From the NCBI GenBank assembly GCA_015183035.1, contig JACZZP010000012.1, positions 930,001-994,000 on the forward strand: a DNA stretch of 64,000 nucleotides, read 5' to 3'. The position numbers were made by a program, and so were the translations under genes. Under the pieces are notes generated by a model. It did not search any database. It was given only the letters and a program-made list of their open reading frames with translations, and was not told where the DNA came from. Below, in pieces: positions 24,257 through 36,997 of the stretch (positions are counted from its first letter, which is position 1; each line of letters starts with the position of its first letter). This DNA is from Meloidogyne chitwoodi (taxonomy: Eukaryota > Nematoda > Chromadorea > Rhabditida > Meloidogynidae).

Positions 24257-27200
24257 ATGTTAATAAAAACAAAAAATGCATTAAATTATAATATTTTAGT
24301 ATTATTATTTTTTATTTTGCTCATTTTGATAAATGCTCAAGAAGATGAGGAAGAAGATTATGGAAAACAAAAATTGGATAATGGATTGTAAAATAAATTT
24401 ATTTATTTTTTAATATACAAAAATTTAATGGCATCTACTAAAAAGTAGATGGCGTTTACTTTAAATTAAATTTTGCGGACATTAGAATTATAATTATTAA
24501 AAAAATAAATTTAATTCGCAAAAAAGCCTCTTCTGTAATATTTATAATATTTTTATTTCAAATTTTTTAAAAATTATTAAATTCTACATATAATATATTT
24601 TAGTGTTTATTTAACGGAAATGAACAAAACTCATCAAATAATTGATTATTTAAATATGGACCAATGTATGTTGCGTCCAGATCAAGAATATCATGGATCT
24701 TATGGTTTAGTATTTTATGAATATCCTGAGCTACTTTGTGACAAGTAAATTAAATTTTTAGAGCAAATGGAATATAATTTATTATTTCAGACTGTTAATC
24801 TGTTATCCAAGTCAATTAAGTGGCAATAACACACAAAATGGATTAATTAAGGCAATTCCTTATCGCTTACGCGAGGCCAATAAAGTGAGATTTTTTAATT
24901 ACTGTATTTCCTAAAATAAACTACATTTGTTGGAGGGTAATTATAAATTTTATAAAAATAATTTTAAAGAATGCTGTCACCACAGACTGCGAAGAAAAAC
25001 GCAAAACTTTTTGTAAACAAGCAAAAAATAATGAATGTTCTCTTGGCCAACCGGGTTCAACTTTATGGCATGGGATTAAACTTATGACTGAATTTAATAA
25101 AACTCACTATATTACGACTATTTTTTTGTCTTTCTCCGAAAAAAAGTTTGGTTCTAAATATAATAATTATGAGGTTATTCTCGTTATAAAGACTTCACAA
25201 GAGAATGATCTCCGATGTTATCCTTATAACGAGAATCAACTAGACGAAAGAAAAATTAATTTTTAAAAAATATTTGTTAAAATTTTATTATGGTGTTCGG
25301 AGAATTCCTAGCAGATTTTTGGACAATTCCTTTTCGTGTCCCGCAATTTTCTTCACTGGAAAGTTTCGTTTCGCTCGACATTTATTCTAATATTTAGGTA
25401 TGGCTGTCACGTTTATTCACTTACAATTAGTAACAAAAATTCCAAAATTTTGGTGACGAAATTTCCGGCCACTTCCTCTTCAACATAAAATTCCTCTCCG
25501 AGTAGATTTTAAATTTTTTTATTAATAAATTAAAGAATAATTTTTGGTCACTTAATGATTATTCTAAAATATAATATAATTTTTTAAATGATTTTAATAA
25601 TTATTTGGAGATGATTTTTCTGTTAAAATAATAATTTTGATCGTAGATGTTCCTTTTAAGATAAATTGTCCAAAAATCTAGAGAGGAATATTTTGGAGAG
25701 GAAAATAATCATTATATTTTATAGCTATTCTATACCAAATATTGCACGTTTCGATATTGAATTTGGTAGAAAAAAAGACATTTTCACAAAAATTTATGCA
25801 ACAGAAATTAGAAAATGTTTGTTAGTTATATCTTTATTCTTTATGTTTTAAAAATTTTAATTTAATGCTATTTACATTAAAAAAGCAAAAAAATACCTCA
25901 TTTGCTACGTTACTTATTGGGAAATTTATGATAGGATGTGACCCTTGGCTAACATAAGCATTATATTGTTAATTCTATATAATCAGATTTCTTTTACAAA
26001 TAATTTATCTTAACAATTTTCAGTTAAAAACAACATTAAATACGTAAAGGAAAGAGAAATTATCTTTGCTAATGATGAGAAGCTTAGAAATGAATATTTA
26101 TCCAGAGTGGACAAAGGTGCATATTTACATAAATATGCTGGTCTTTGGACTCTTGGAATGGATATATTACCTTCTAGAGCTCAAAGATCTTTACATTTGT
26201 TTGTTTATAGAGGATGTGTTTGTAGTAATGAAGCATGGGTAAGTTTAATTAAAAAGAGGCAAAAATATTAAATTCTAGAAATTTTAAGACTAATTGTCAG
26301 CCTCGAAAATCGAAATTAAAACCTCTAACTTTTCAATTTATGATCCTAATCCAAAAAAAGTAAACTTGTTAGTAGGTTATCTCTATAATGTTCTACACGA
26401 TAGAACAAAATTTCGAAATTCGAACATTTCTAGATTTGATAAAATGTTAAAACTCATAATGGTCATAACTTAATTAATAAATTCCATATTAAATTATAGT
26501 TTAAAACGCCAACTACACCTGCTTTATCAATCCCAGTTTTACCTATAACTAAAACAGCCAATAAAGAATGTTTAATTAGACATACATACAACAATAAATT
26601 TAAGTTAGGCAACATTGATAAAATAGAAAGGCATATTAATTTTATATTATGGACTAGCAAAATTGGAAGCAAAGGAGTGATTGAATTACTTGATATGAGA
26701 GAAAATGTTGTTTTTGAAATAATTTTTGATAATTTTGGAATTAAATTTAATGCAAATGAGGTCAATATTTTTTTATTAAATTTTTTAAAATATATTAATT
26801 TTGCTGAATTTTTTAAGTTTATTATTTTTTAAAATGTTTTATTTTCTAATTTTTTTTAAATGTATTCAAATTATATTTTTTGAATTTAGTCAAATATTTG
26901 TTTATATGAATCTGAAAATCTTATGGTTAGAAGTGTAAAGATAAATATTCTAATGCGTTTAAGCAAATATTTTATTTGGATAAATTATCAAGTTGATGAA
27001 TTAAAACCAATAAATTGTAAATATTTTCCAAAAGATTGGTTTGAAGGAAATTTTATAAATGAATCAGATAATCTTATGATAAGAATTGATGGAGATTTTC
27101 TTACAATAACTCCTGTGTTAATTAGAGATTTTTTTGAAGATGATGAATTAGAGGTAAAAGAAGTTATTTTTATAAAATTTAGATATTTCCCCAATATTTA

Positions 27201-30200
27201 AATAAAATTATTATTAATTATAAGTATATTTTAAAGAACTCTTAGAGCTAAACATTAGACTGTAGTCTCAATTCCGGGCCGAGATATAGATCATTGAAAA
27301 GTTAAAAACATATGACGGCCTCCACATAGTCAATAAATGCTAGAACTTTTTCTATGATTTTTAAAACAAAAATAATTTAAAATATTTAAGTTAGCTGATA
27401 AAATGGATCAAATAATTAAAATGCCATTTTTTATAAGATTAAATAAAGAAATTATTAAAGATGTTGTTATTTTTGATTTTTATTTAATTGTTTTGGATAT
27501 TGCAAAAGAATTTTCTATAAAGTTGAGGGATAATCCTTGGGAAGAAAATAAATATGGTTATTTTAAAGTCATAAAATTATTTATTTTTTAAATCAAATTT
27601 TACAGTTGGAAATACTGTTTTTGCTTTAGAAGTTGATATTTTAAACAAAACAATCAAGACATATTCAAAAGCTAAGGTTATCAAGTTTTTTTTATTAATA
27701 AAATATTAATTTTGATAATAATTATTATCAATATTATCAAAAAATTTTAATAAAAAATAAAATTTAGGACAAAATATTGGTTTCAGAATTTGAAGATAAT
27801 ATAATAATTAAACTAGGAAAACCACTAGAAATTCGTTTAGAAGCAAAAAGGCATAAAATTAGAAATAAACTTAGATATATGACTGAAGAAACATTAATTT
27901 TTATTTCTATAAATAATATAATGTTAGAAAATATCACAATAAAAACAGAATTACCAATATGGATGATCAATACAATAATGGTAAATATTTTATTTTTTAA
28001 CAATATAATGTAGATTCCCTAATGTCAAATAGAGGCTAACAATAAAAAGGTATTACCTAATCGTAAAATTCACGAATAAAAAAATTGTCAATTTTTTTAA
28101 TTTTTAAAAATTATAAAAATTTTAATAGTCTACATAAATTAGTATATATTTAGTAGCAGTGATGTCCCGGTTCCAAATTTTTGTTCGGTTCCGCGGTTCC
28201 GGTTCCGGAGCGGTTCCAAAATTTAACGGTTCCTCGGTTCCGGTTCCGACCGGAAGTGGAACCGGTGCCGGTTCCCGGAACCGGGACATCACTGTTTAGT
28301 AGTACCAATATTTATTTGTTGGGCGGTGTAGGAAGAGATAGTCAGTGAAAAATAATAACGGGACTGAAGCTTACCCAAATGTGTTAATTTTTATTTTTTA
28401 GTTAAATGGAAGTATTCAACTGCTTAATTTAGACACTAATGAATTTATTGATGAGTTATCATCCTCGCGAGAAGAGGCAAATGATTTTTTATTATTTAAA
28501 AAAAGATTAAATGAATTAAAATTTTATGGAGAAATTTTCTGTTTTGAAGCTTTTGTTCCTGAAATGACAGCTAATATATTTATAAATAATTTTTTCACAA
28601 TAAATTTGATTCATAATGCGGAAGAGACAGAATTTAATCAAAATTGTTAGTCAAAATTAAAATTTATTTAAATAAAACAAATAAAAATTTTGTTTTCATA
28701 CCTAATGTTCAAATTATTAATTACTTACATTTAAAATATTTAAAATTTATTTAAAATAATAAATAAAATTTTATTTTATATACTACTATTAATTTTAATT
28801 TGTTTTTTAAAGATGGTACGACTATTTTGACAGTGCATTTTATATTTGATACTTCTATGGATCTAATTTTCACTGAATCAATTGCAAGATTAGAAATAAT
28901 ACAAAACTATTATAATGTTTCTAAAGAAAAACATTTTATTAATCCAATTGGACAATCAGGTGTGAAAATATTAGTATTAATTCATGCAGATGAAGATAAT
29001 TTTATAATTAACGTTAATGAAGGAATTAATGACTTTAAATATGAAAACATGTTTCCAACGTGGGCTATAAGTAATGTTGAGGTAAACAAAATTTTTTACT
29101 TTTAATTTCCGAAAATATAAAAACACTAACAAAGAAGAGTTCCCTGTGTCTGTGGGACTTTGGAATGAAATTTTGAGGGTTCACGCCTGGTCCTGAGCTT
29201 ATTCTACGATGAGAGAAAAGGATTAGGAGACTCATCCTAGTTGACTCGACTGACGCTCAGTTGATAATTTACAATTTTATTTATTTATAAAAAAGTTAGC
29301 TAAATTTATTCCTCTAAAAACATTTACCATTCCTAAAAAAAATAATTAACATTTTTAGATCACTGGTTCAATAATTAATATTGAATATAATACTTATAGA
29401 TGTAATAAACTTATTGAAGAAAAAAAAGTTCCTAAATTTGAATTACCCCCAAATATATTAAAAAAAGATTTAACAAAATATGACAAAATATTTATAATAA
29501 TAAGACTTCCAATAATTTTCAATGAAACTATTTTTATTAATTTATTAAATGGAGCTCCTAAATTTGACGAACAATGTATGTATAAATTTATTTAAATATT
29601 AATTATAAGTAAAGTTATTATTTATATTTAGTTGGATTTACTATTTACCAACTGGAAATTAAAAATAATTGTTCAATTCAAAACACATTCGTAGTAAGTT
29701 TTTAACTTTTTTCATTTTTCAGGTAAGATTCTGCAAATTGCTATAATTTAATTAAAAAATAATTATTTATAAAGAAAGTTGCAGATAAAATTTGCGGATT
29801 ATTTGAAGGTTTAAGGGTTATTTTATAAGTAATATTAATGCATAAGTTGAAATTCCTTAAATAATTTTAGAGAAGATCACAATTTCGTTGTATTTTCGAA
29901 ATTTTAATAAATGAAATTTCCAAAATTCTATAATTTTTATTAAACCAAATAATAATTATTAGTCTTAAATATGTAAACATCTTTTAGAATGGAAATTGGT
30001 TAGATACTAATTCTGTTTGTGAAGGTCATAAAGAATTAAAAGGTGGAGAAAGAATAAGAATAATTATATATCAATTTAATGAAACATTTATACATACAGA
30101 AATAGAAACAATGGAATTTGTAATTGAGAGAAAATATGAAATTAAAATCTCTTATTCCTTTACACAATATATTCAGGTTAAATTTTTTATAAATAAAAAT

Positions 30201-30420
30201 TATAAATAGTGGGAAATAGGGCACTTTTATAATTTAGAATTACTTAAAAGTTCTGTTCTATGGAAATTTTTTCTAAAACAAAGATATATTTGTGGCCCCT
30301 AAATTCACATACTTATTTTGATATATTTCTTATGTATTAAAATTAAAAAGCTAATTTTTATAGGTTGGCGGAGATTTTGAAGAAATTGATTCAATTGAAG
30401 TTGTAAAATTTAAAGATTAA
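24257..30420 (+). CDS. Gene B: secreted multi-galectin-like protein
   Basis: A paralogue of gene A with the same exon order (about 17 exons). Exon 1 (24257-24387) encodes a signal peptide (NILVLLFFILLILINAQ) and an acidic stretch. Then come MDQCMLRPDQ, ICYPSQLSG, CEEKRKTFC, CSLGQPGSTLWHGIKL, FDIEFGRKKDIF and GAYLHKYAGLWTLGMDILP. Galectin-like blocks follow: ITPVLIRDFF (26889-27152), TELPIWMINTIM (27769-27980), SIQLLNLDT (28402-28645), NPIGQSGVKILVLIHADED (28813-29081), LPPNILKKDL and NGNWLDT. The last exon (30364-30420) reads VGGDFEEIDSIEV. The intron after exon 4 (about 25146-25720) is enlarged by non-coding insertion, and a 138-bp MITE lies in the intron before exon 12. No disabling lesion was seen. 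The sugar-contact residues of true galectins are not evident, so the ligand is unknown. Confidence 0.8.
28157..28294. mobile_element. 138-bp hAT-type MITE with exact 8-bp target duplication
   Basis: The ends are CAGTGATGTCCCGGTTCC and its inverse. The interior is rich in GGTTCCGG words. The flanking 8 bp TTTAGTAG is exactly duplicated (28149-28156 and 28295-28302). Size, CAG termini and 8-bp duplication fit a non-autonomous hAT element inserted in an intron of gene B. Confidence 0.92.
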
Positions 30421-30671
30421 AAATATATATAAAATTAATAAAAAAGTTATTTTTTTGCACGTATTAAATGATTCATAAATTATATTTTTCGATAGATAAA
30501 ATTTAAAAAAAAATATTTTTTTTTTATATAATTAAACATAATTAAAAGTTATAGTCATTTTACTACATTTTTTTAAACAAAATATAAATTTAGTTTATAA
30601 AATAATCATTAATTTTTTTTTAATTTAAAATCATTTATTTTTTTAATTAAATATTTTAGAAAATTAAAAAA
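30421..30671 (+). promoter_or_regulatory. Short intergenic region driving gene C
   Basis: Only 251 bp separate genes B and C. TTTTAG (AG at 30658-30659) lies 12 nt before the ATG in the same AGAAAATTAAAAAAATG context as gene A. A TGATTCATAAATT motif lies about 205 bp upstream, similar to the TGAATCATTAA motifs before A and B. Operon or independent promoter cannot be decided from sequence. Confidence 0.5.
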
Positions 30672-33600
30672 ATGATTATAAAAGAGATAAATTCTTTAAA
30701 TAAAATTTTTTATTCCTTTATTGTTTTCCTACTTTTATTTAAAAATTTAAACGTTCAAGGTGAAGAATGGGAAAAATATCAACATCAAGGCGATAATTCA
30801 TAGTACAAAATTTAAAAAATTAATTTAAATATTATCAAAAACGAGTATTTTGAGTGGGGACACTTTCTTTTGATTTTATCCATAATTTATATAATAATTA
30901 CATCTTTTTTGACATCGTTTAAAGGCTAGGACGTCAGTGTCCCAACCGGCCTCATCCAAATGGCCGTAATGAAATAACATTATTATTTTAGTTTTTATCT
31001 TTCTTCTGAGCAAATAACACAACATACAATCCCATATTTAAACATGGACCAATGTATGCTACGCCCTGGTCAACGCGAACATGGCTCATATGGTTTTGTA
31101 TTTAAAATAGAAGAAGACATATTGTGTGATAAGTAAAAAAAATTAAATAAATTTAAAAAATTTTTTTATTTTTTTTTATATTTTTAATATGTTACCCAAG
31201 CCAGTTAAATGGGAAAAACAAACATGATGGAAAAATTACTTCAATTCCTTACAGACTTAATCAAAAAAGAGTGATTAATATATTTTTTTAATATTTTTAT
31301 AAAAATAAATTTAAAGAATGAAGTTGCCAAAGAATGCGAAAAAAACCGTAAAAAATTCTGTGACCAAATAGAAAATAAAATTGAATGTTCTATTGGCCAA
31401 CCAGGATCCTTTATTTGGCATGGGATTATGCTCACAACTGAATATTTATATGAAGAGTCAGTCATTTCTACAAAAATTTCTTTGTCATTCACCAACAAGG
31501 AGTTTGTTTTAATAAAATTTGTTTTATCCATTTTGGAACCTCAAATTTAGGACTTTTGGAAAATAATAATAAAAAAATAATTTAGATATCAATTAAAAAA
31601 TTTAACAAAATTCAATATTGAATTTGGCCGAAAGGAGGATATTTTTACACATATATATCCAACAAATGAAGGTAATTAAAAGTTTTTATTTAATTATGTA
31701 CATATAAATAAAAAATTAATTTTTAGATCCAAAAGAGAATAAATATCTGCAACAAAAGGAAATTAATATTCAAAGTTATGAAGAATTATTATTTTCTTCA
31801 TTGAAATTAACTGATAATAAACTTAAAAATGAATATTTATCCAGAGTGGACAAAGGTGCATATTTACATAAATATGCTGGTCTTTGGACTCTTGGAATGG
31901 ATATTTTACCTTCTAGAGCTCAACAATCTTTAAATTTGTTTGTTTCTAGAGGATGTTATTGTGCATTACAATCTTGGGTAAATAATTACAAAAAGTGTAG
32001 TTTTCTCTCCATTTTTCAAATTATCTGTCTTTTATATTATTTATTTTTCTTTGAAAATAAAAAAATTTTTGGGAACTCAAATGGTTTGTGTGGCATAAGG
32101 AAAATTAACTAAAAAATATTTTATTTTTAATTAATAATAAATATTTTATTTAGTTTAAAATACCAACAACATTGGCTTCAATAATTCCAATAAAACCATT
32201 AATACCTAAATTTTTACATAATAATAAAATTATAACATATAGCAAAGGATGTTCAGATATATTTACTACCGACAAATTATACTCTTTGGGCAATATAAAA
32301 TATGAAGAAAAATTAGTTGAATTTAAATTGTTGACTAGTAAAGGAATGTTTGGTTTAATTGAATTATTTGATGACAATTATAACATTTTTCTTAGAATTG
32401 AAATTAATCTTGGTGTGATAGAATTTCATGAATTTGGAGTAAAATTTATAATAAAAATAATTTAAAAAAAATTATTTTAAAAAGGAACAATTACATTATG
32501 AGAAAAAAATGGAGAATGATTTATTAACCGGAAAAAAATATATAAAAATGAAAATACTTTTAAATAAATATTTTATTATATCTAAACTTGAAATTAAAAA
32601 TGATATTACTTTACATAAATTTTTTCCTTCATCGTGGTGGAAAGGAAAATTATTAAAAAAAGGATTTGAAAATATAAATATGAGGATTCATGGCCATATT
32701 ATTGCAATTACTCAAATATTTGTTAAATCAATTAAAAAAGATGATTATTATCAAGTAAAAAAATTAATTAAAATTGCAGCCTTATTTATAAAAATTATTT
32801 AAATTTTTATGTTTATTATTTTATTTTTTATCCACATTTGTACAATTTTATATTATTAAAATTATTTATTTATTAACATTATTTTTTAGTTGAATGATGA
32901 AATGGATTATATAAAAAAAATGCCACATTCGATTAGCCTTAATGAATTTATTGAAGGACATTCTGTTTTATTTGTATTTAAATGTATAATTAATGATAAT
33001 GCTAAGGGATTTTATATAAGATTAAATAAAGATGTAGAGAAAATAAATAAATATGGTAGTATTGTTTATAAAATAAGTATTATTTTTTAAATTATATTTT
33101 AGTTGGAAAAACTATATTTGGATTGGAAGTCAATTTTATAAACAATAAAATTACAACTTATTCTAATGTAAGTACTTAATATTTATATTAATTATTATTT
33201 TGTTTTTTATTATTATTTTGGAAATATTAGTTTTATTTGGTTAATTTAAGGTAAATATGCGCAAAAAAGTGTAGATAAAAAATCTCGGACCTTTGGGCGC
33301 CTAAAACTGAAATTAAATTATTATAATTAAATATTTTTGTATAAAAAACATAATTTTAGGACAATAATAATACTTTGTCTAATGATAATAAAATATTTAA
33401 AAATGGTCATCCATTTGATTGCAAAATAATTTTAGAAAAAGAAAATTATGGCATAAATATTATTGTTAATGGTGTAGAGTTGAATGAAAATAGAATACAA
33501 GAAAAATATTTGCCAATATGGATGATAAATCTTATCTCAGTGAGAATTATTGTTATAAATTATATAAGACTTTTTTTTATAGAATCTCTATATTTAGTAT

Positions 33601-35812
33601 TAAATCCTTTGTTAACACTCCCTTTCCATTATGAAATAGGATTGTCATTTCTTGGAGAATTACCGGGTATCTGATCCTAAACCGAACTTCGGTATCTTAA
33701 TTCTTTCGGTAATATAAATTTTTAAAGTAATCAGATTGTCAATACATAACACATTTTTTAATTAAGATTGGTGGAGATATTCAACTCATTGATTATTCTA
33801 AAGAGGATCGTTATATACTAGGATTTCCATATAGGAAATTTAAGAAACAAATAGAAACAGAAGATTCAAATATTATTTGTTTTGAGGCAAATGTTCCTAG
33901 AGCGGAAGATATGCATGAAATAAATGGCTTTGAAGTAAATTTATTACAAGATGTGAGTGAATTCGACAGAAATTGTAAGAAATTATTTTTTTGTAAAAAA
34001 TATTATGCTTTTTTATAGTTGGCGATAAAGTGTTAAACCTTAATTTTACATTCGACCTTGATATGACTCCATTTGATGAAGTATATATTAAAAGCAAAGA
34101 AGAAAGAAGTCAAGAGGAAGGAAGAGGATATCACGAACAAAAAAGTGGTAATGAGGAGCCAAAGAACGCTGAAGAAGGAAGAGGTCATAACGGAGGAAGA
34201 AATAGTCAAGAAGGAAGAGGTCATAACGGAGGAAGAGGTAGTGAAGAAGGAAGAGGTCATAACGGAAGAAGAAATAGTCAAGAAGAAGGAAGAAGTCATA
34301 ACGGAGGAAGAGGTAGTGAAGAAGGAAGAGGTCATAACGGAGGAAGAGGTAGTGAAGAAGGAAGAGGTCATAACGGAAGAAGAGGTAGTGAAGAAGGAAG
34401 AGGTCATAACGGAAGAAGAGGTAGTGAAGAAGGAAGAGGTCATAACGGAGGAAGAGGTAGTGAAGAAGGAAGAGGTCATAACGGAGGAAGAGGTAGTGAA
34501 GAAGGAAGAGGTCATAACGGAGGAAGAGGTAGTGAAGGAAGAGGTCATAACGGAGGAAGAGGTAGTGAAGAAGGAAGAGGTCATAACGGAGGAAGAAATA
34601 GTCAAGAAGGAAGAGGTCATAGCGGAGGAAGAAATAGTCAAGAAGGAAGAGGTCATAACGGAGGAAGAGGTAGTGAAGAAGGAAGAGGTCATAACGGAGG
34701 AAGAGGTAGTGAAGAAGGAAGAGGTCATAACGGAGGAAGAGGTAGTGAAGAAGGAAGGAGTATGGGAGGAAAAACCAATCCAATTCTAAAAATAAGCAGC
34801 TTTTCACATAACACTCGTCAGAGACACGAGAAAATTGTCAGAAATCCTATTGGACAGACTGGGTTGCCAATAGTTGTGCTAATAAAAGCTTACGATGATT
34901 CCTACTATATAAGCGTTAATGAGGGAACTGAAGAAATTAGTTTCAACTCTATATTTCCTTATTGGGTCATAAATTATATCATGGTAAGTTTTTATTTCAC
35001 CTACATTTTATTTAACTATAAGTTTATTTATTTTATAGATTACAGGCAGTATTTCTGATGTTGTTTTTGATGATAAATCTGAAAGATGTCAGAAGCTAAA
35101 AAGTAATTTGAGGATTTTTAGGCCTGAAAATGTAGAAAAAATACCAAAGAACTTGATAAAAGACGATAAAGATAAAATAACAATTTTTGGAGAAATCAAA
35201 AAACCAATTGCAGTTATATATTTTCTATATGGAGTTTGGAGATGGAACGAAGGTTTTTTTTAATGTGTTATACCCCATTCTAAGCTTTCCTTTTGCCTGC
35301 CATTCTGCTTTAAGCAACATTCTAATTTAGCTTTTCTTTTTTGCTTCAGCTTTATTTTTACATATAAGCGTTAATATTACAGATTTTACCTACATATATT
35401 AATCTAATAATGTTATTATAATTATTTTTCTTTTAATTATAGTTGGAACCACAGTTTTGCGAATATCCATTTCTCAAAATTGTACATGTCTCAATTCTTA
35501 TGCTGTAAGTATTTATTTAATTCTCTAAAAATTTATTAAAAACGACAGAATGGGACTTGGTTAAAAGAAAAACCTGATCATTGTGAGAATGACGATAAAG
35601 ATTTAGTTGGTCAATGTAAGGACCATGAAGTTTTATTTGATGGACAGAAAATTATATTAAATATATACGTTATTAATGATACAACAATAAAAGTAGAAAT
35701 TCAAACGGAAAAAAATATAATTGAATTATTTTATAATTTGCCAATGCCTTTAAGTTTAACACAATATATTTATACGAAAAATTTTAATACTATTAATATT
35801 TCAATAGAATAA
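30672..35812 (+). CDS. Gene C: multi-galectin-like protein with 12-residue repeat insert
   Basis: The third array member. Exon 1 (30672-30802) gives a signal peptide (FYSFIVFLLLF). The family core follows: MDQCMLRPGQ, CEKNRKKFC, CSIGQPGSFIWHGI, FNIEFGRKEDIF, YLHKYAGLWTLGMDILP. Later exons give galectin-like blocks: GHPFDCKIIL, IIVNGVEL, LPIWMINLIS and IGGDIQLIDYS, then NPIGQTGLPIVVLIKAYDD with FPYWVINYIM, then NGTWLKEKPD. Exon 34019-34983 is unusually long because of the repeat insert. The intron after exon 2 has no AG where A and B splice (before LICYPS). The first AG, at 31199-31200, restores frame but removes that stretch and its Cys. A working protein is plausible but not certain. Confidence 0.75.
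34177..34752 (+). repeat. 36-bp coding minisatellite, 16 units (GRGHNGGRGSEE)
   Basis: Sixteen units of 36 bp encode GRGHNGGRGSEE or the variant GRGHNGGRNSQE; unit 3 is one codon longer and unit 10 one codon shorter. All length changes are multiples of three. The plus strand is almost all purine. The array interrupts the galectin-like domain between the strand LNLNFTFDLD and the strand NPIGQTGLPIVVL, where gene A has only about 40 residues and gene B about 25. Other frames are also open only because the unit is a multiple of three. Confidence 0.95.
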
Positions 35813-36276
35813 AAGAATAAATACAAAAATATATTAATTAAATAAAAATTTATTTTTTATTTTATACTTTATACCCGTACTTTTGTAATAAAATTTCTAA
35901 ATTTGTTATTTAAAATTTTGTAATTTTTATGAATACAAAAATTGGCACGTTTATCCGCAGTTAAAAAATATACAAAATGTAAAATATGGGAGATTTTATA
36001 AATAATTTAGTTTATGTATATTCTGTCAATTTTTATATTTTGGCATTTTGTCTATGTTTAATCAATATTTTTAAATAAATACGTAATAATTATTTTTAGT
36101 TTGAGATTTATCAATAGAATTTATCACTATTATAAATTATGATTAAAATATATTTTATAAAATTAATGTGTGAATCATAAGAGAAATTTTAATTGAAATA
36201 TATAATGCTATATATAAAAATATATTTTATTTAAACAATTCACATAGAGATAAATTTAATTAATTTATTAAATAAT
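35813..36276. other. AT-rich spacer after gene C
   Basis: No exon, repeat or RNA gene seen. A likely polyadenylation signal AATAAA occurs shortly after the gene C stop. Confidence 0.5.
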
Positions 36277-36716
36277 GGCAATCCTTCGGAATTGTGGTCC
36301 CTTCGAAAAAAAATCTAAAAATTTTTAAAACTTGTTTCTAGGGGTAATTTGTGGCGATGATCACGAATCTGAACTCAGATTTTGTTTAACACTTGATTTT
36401 ATCAATGATTTTTGGTTAATCATCGAGATGATTTACGATTTTTAATCGCCTGTAATTCGGTCCATATTCATTTCTATAAAACATGAGTGGTACTATCCGA
36501 TTCAGCTCAATGAGACGAATCGAATAGTATGTATTTTTTTCGATGAAAAATTATTTTTTCAAAAAATCAAGTACTTGATTAAAAATCATTTATAAAATCA
36601 AGTGTTAAACAAAATCTGACCTCAGATTCGCGATCAGCGCCCCAAATTACTCCTAAAAACATGTTTTCAGAATTATTTAATTTTTTTCGATGGGACCACA
36701 ATTCCGAAGGATTGCC
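36277..36716. mobile_element. 440-bp palindromic MITE, 8-bp target duplication
   Basis: The ends are GGCAATCCTTCGGAATTGTG and its inverse, with long arms containing GATTTTGTTTAACACTTGAT in opposite orientations. The flanks carry TAAATAAT on both sides (36269-36276 and 36717-36724), giving a clear 8-bp duplication. No open frame. Confidence 0.9.
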
Positions 36717-36997
36717 TAAATAATTTTGTTTTTATTAAATAAATGATTGATTTAACATTTTATTTATTTAAAATACTAAATTCATTAAAATATTTTATTA
36801 TAATAATTATTTTTCAAATAATAGGTAACACAACGTGTTATTATTATAAAGCCCGGATTTTTATGTTTTCACAAATTTTGACATTCTAAAACATATTTTT
36901 TACACATTTCAAAAAATTCATATTTTAGGCACATATTTCGCGATTTCGAGCTCATAAAAATCCTAGCTATATTTATATTTTAATATAATTAAAAAAG

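Noticed and set aside
34033..34807. Long open frames on the minus strand and in a second plus frame through the 36-bp array
   Set aside because: They exist because the unit is divisible by three and lacks stops in most frames. Only the frame joined to galectin sequence on both sides has splice-site and homology support.
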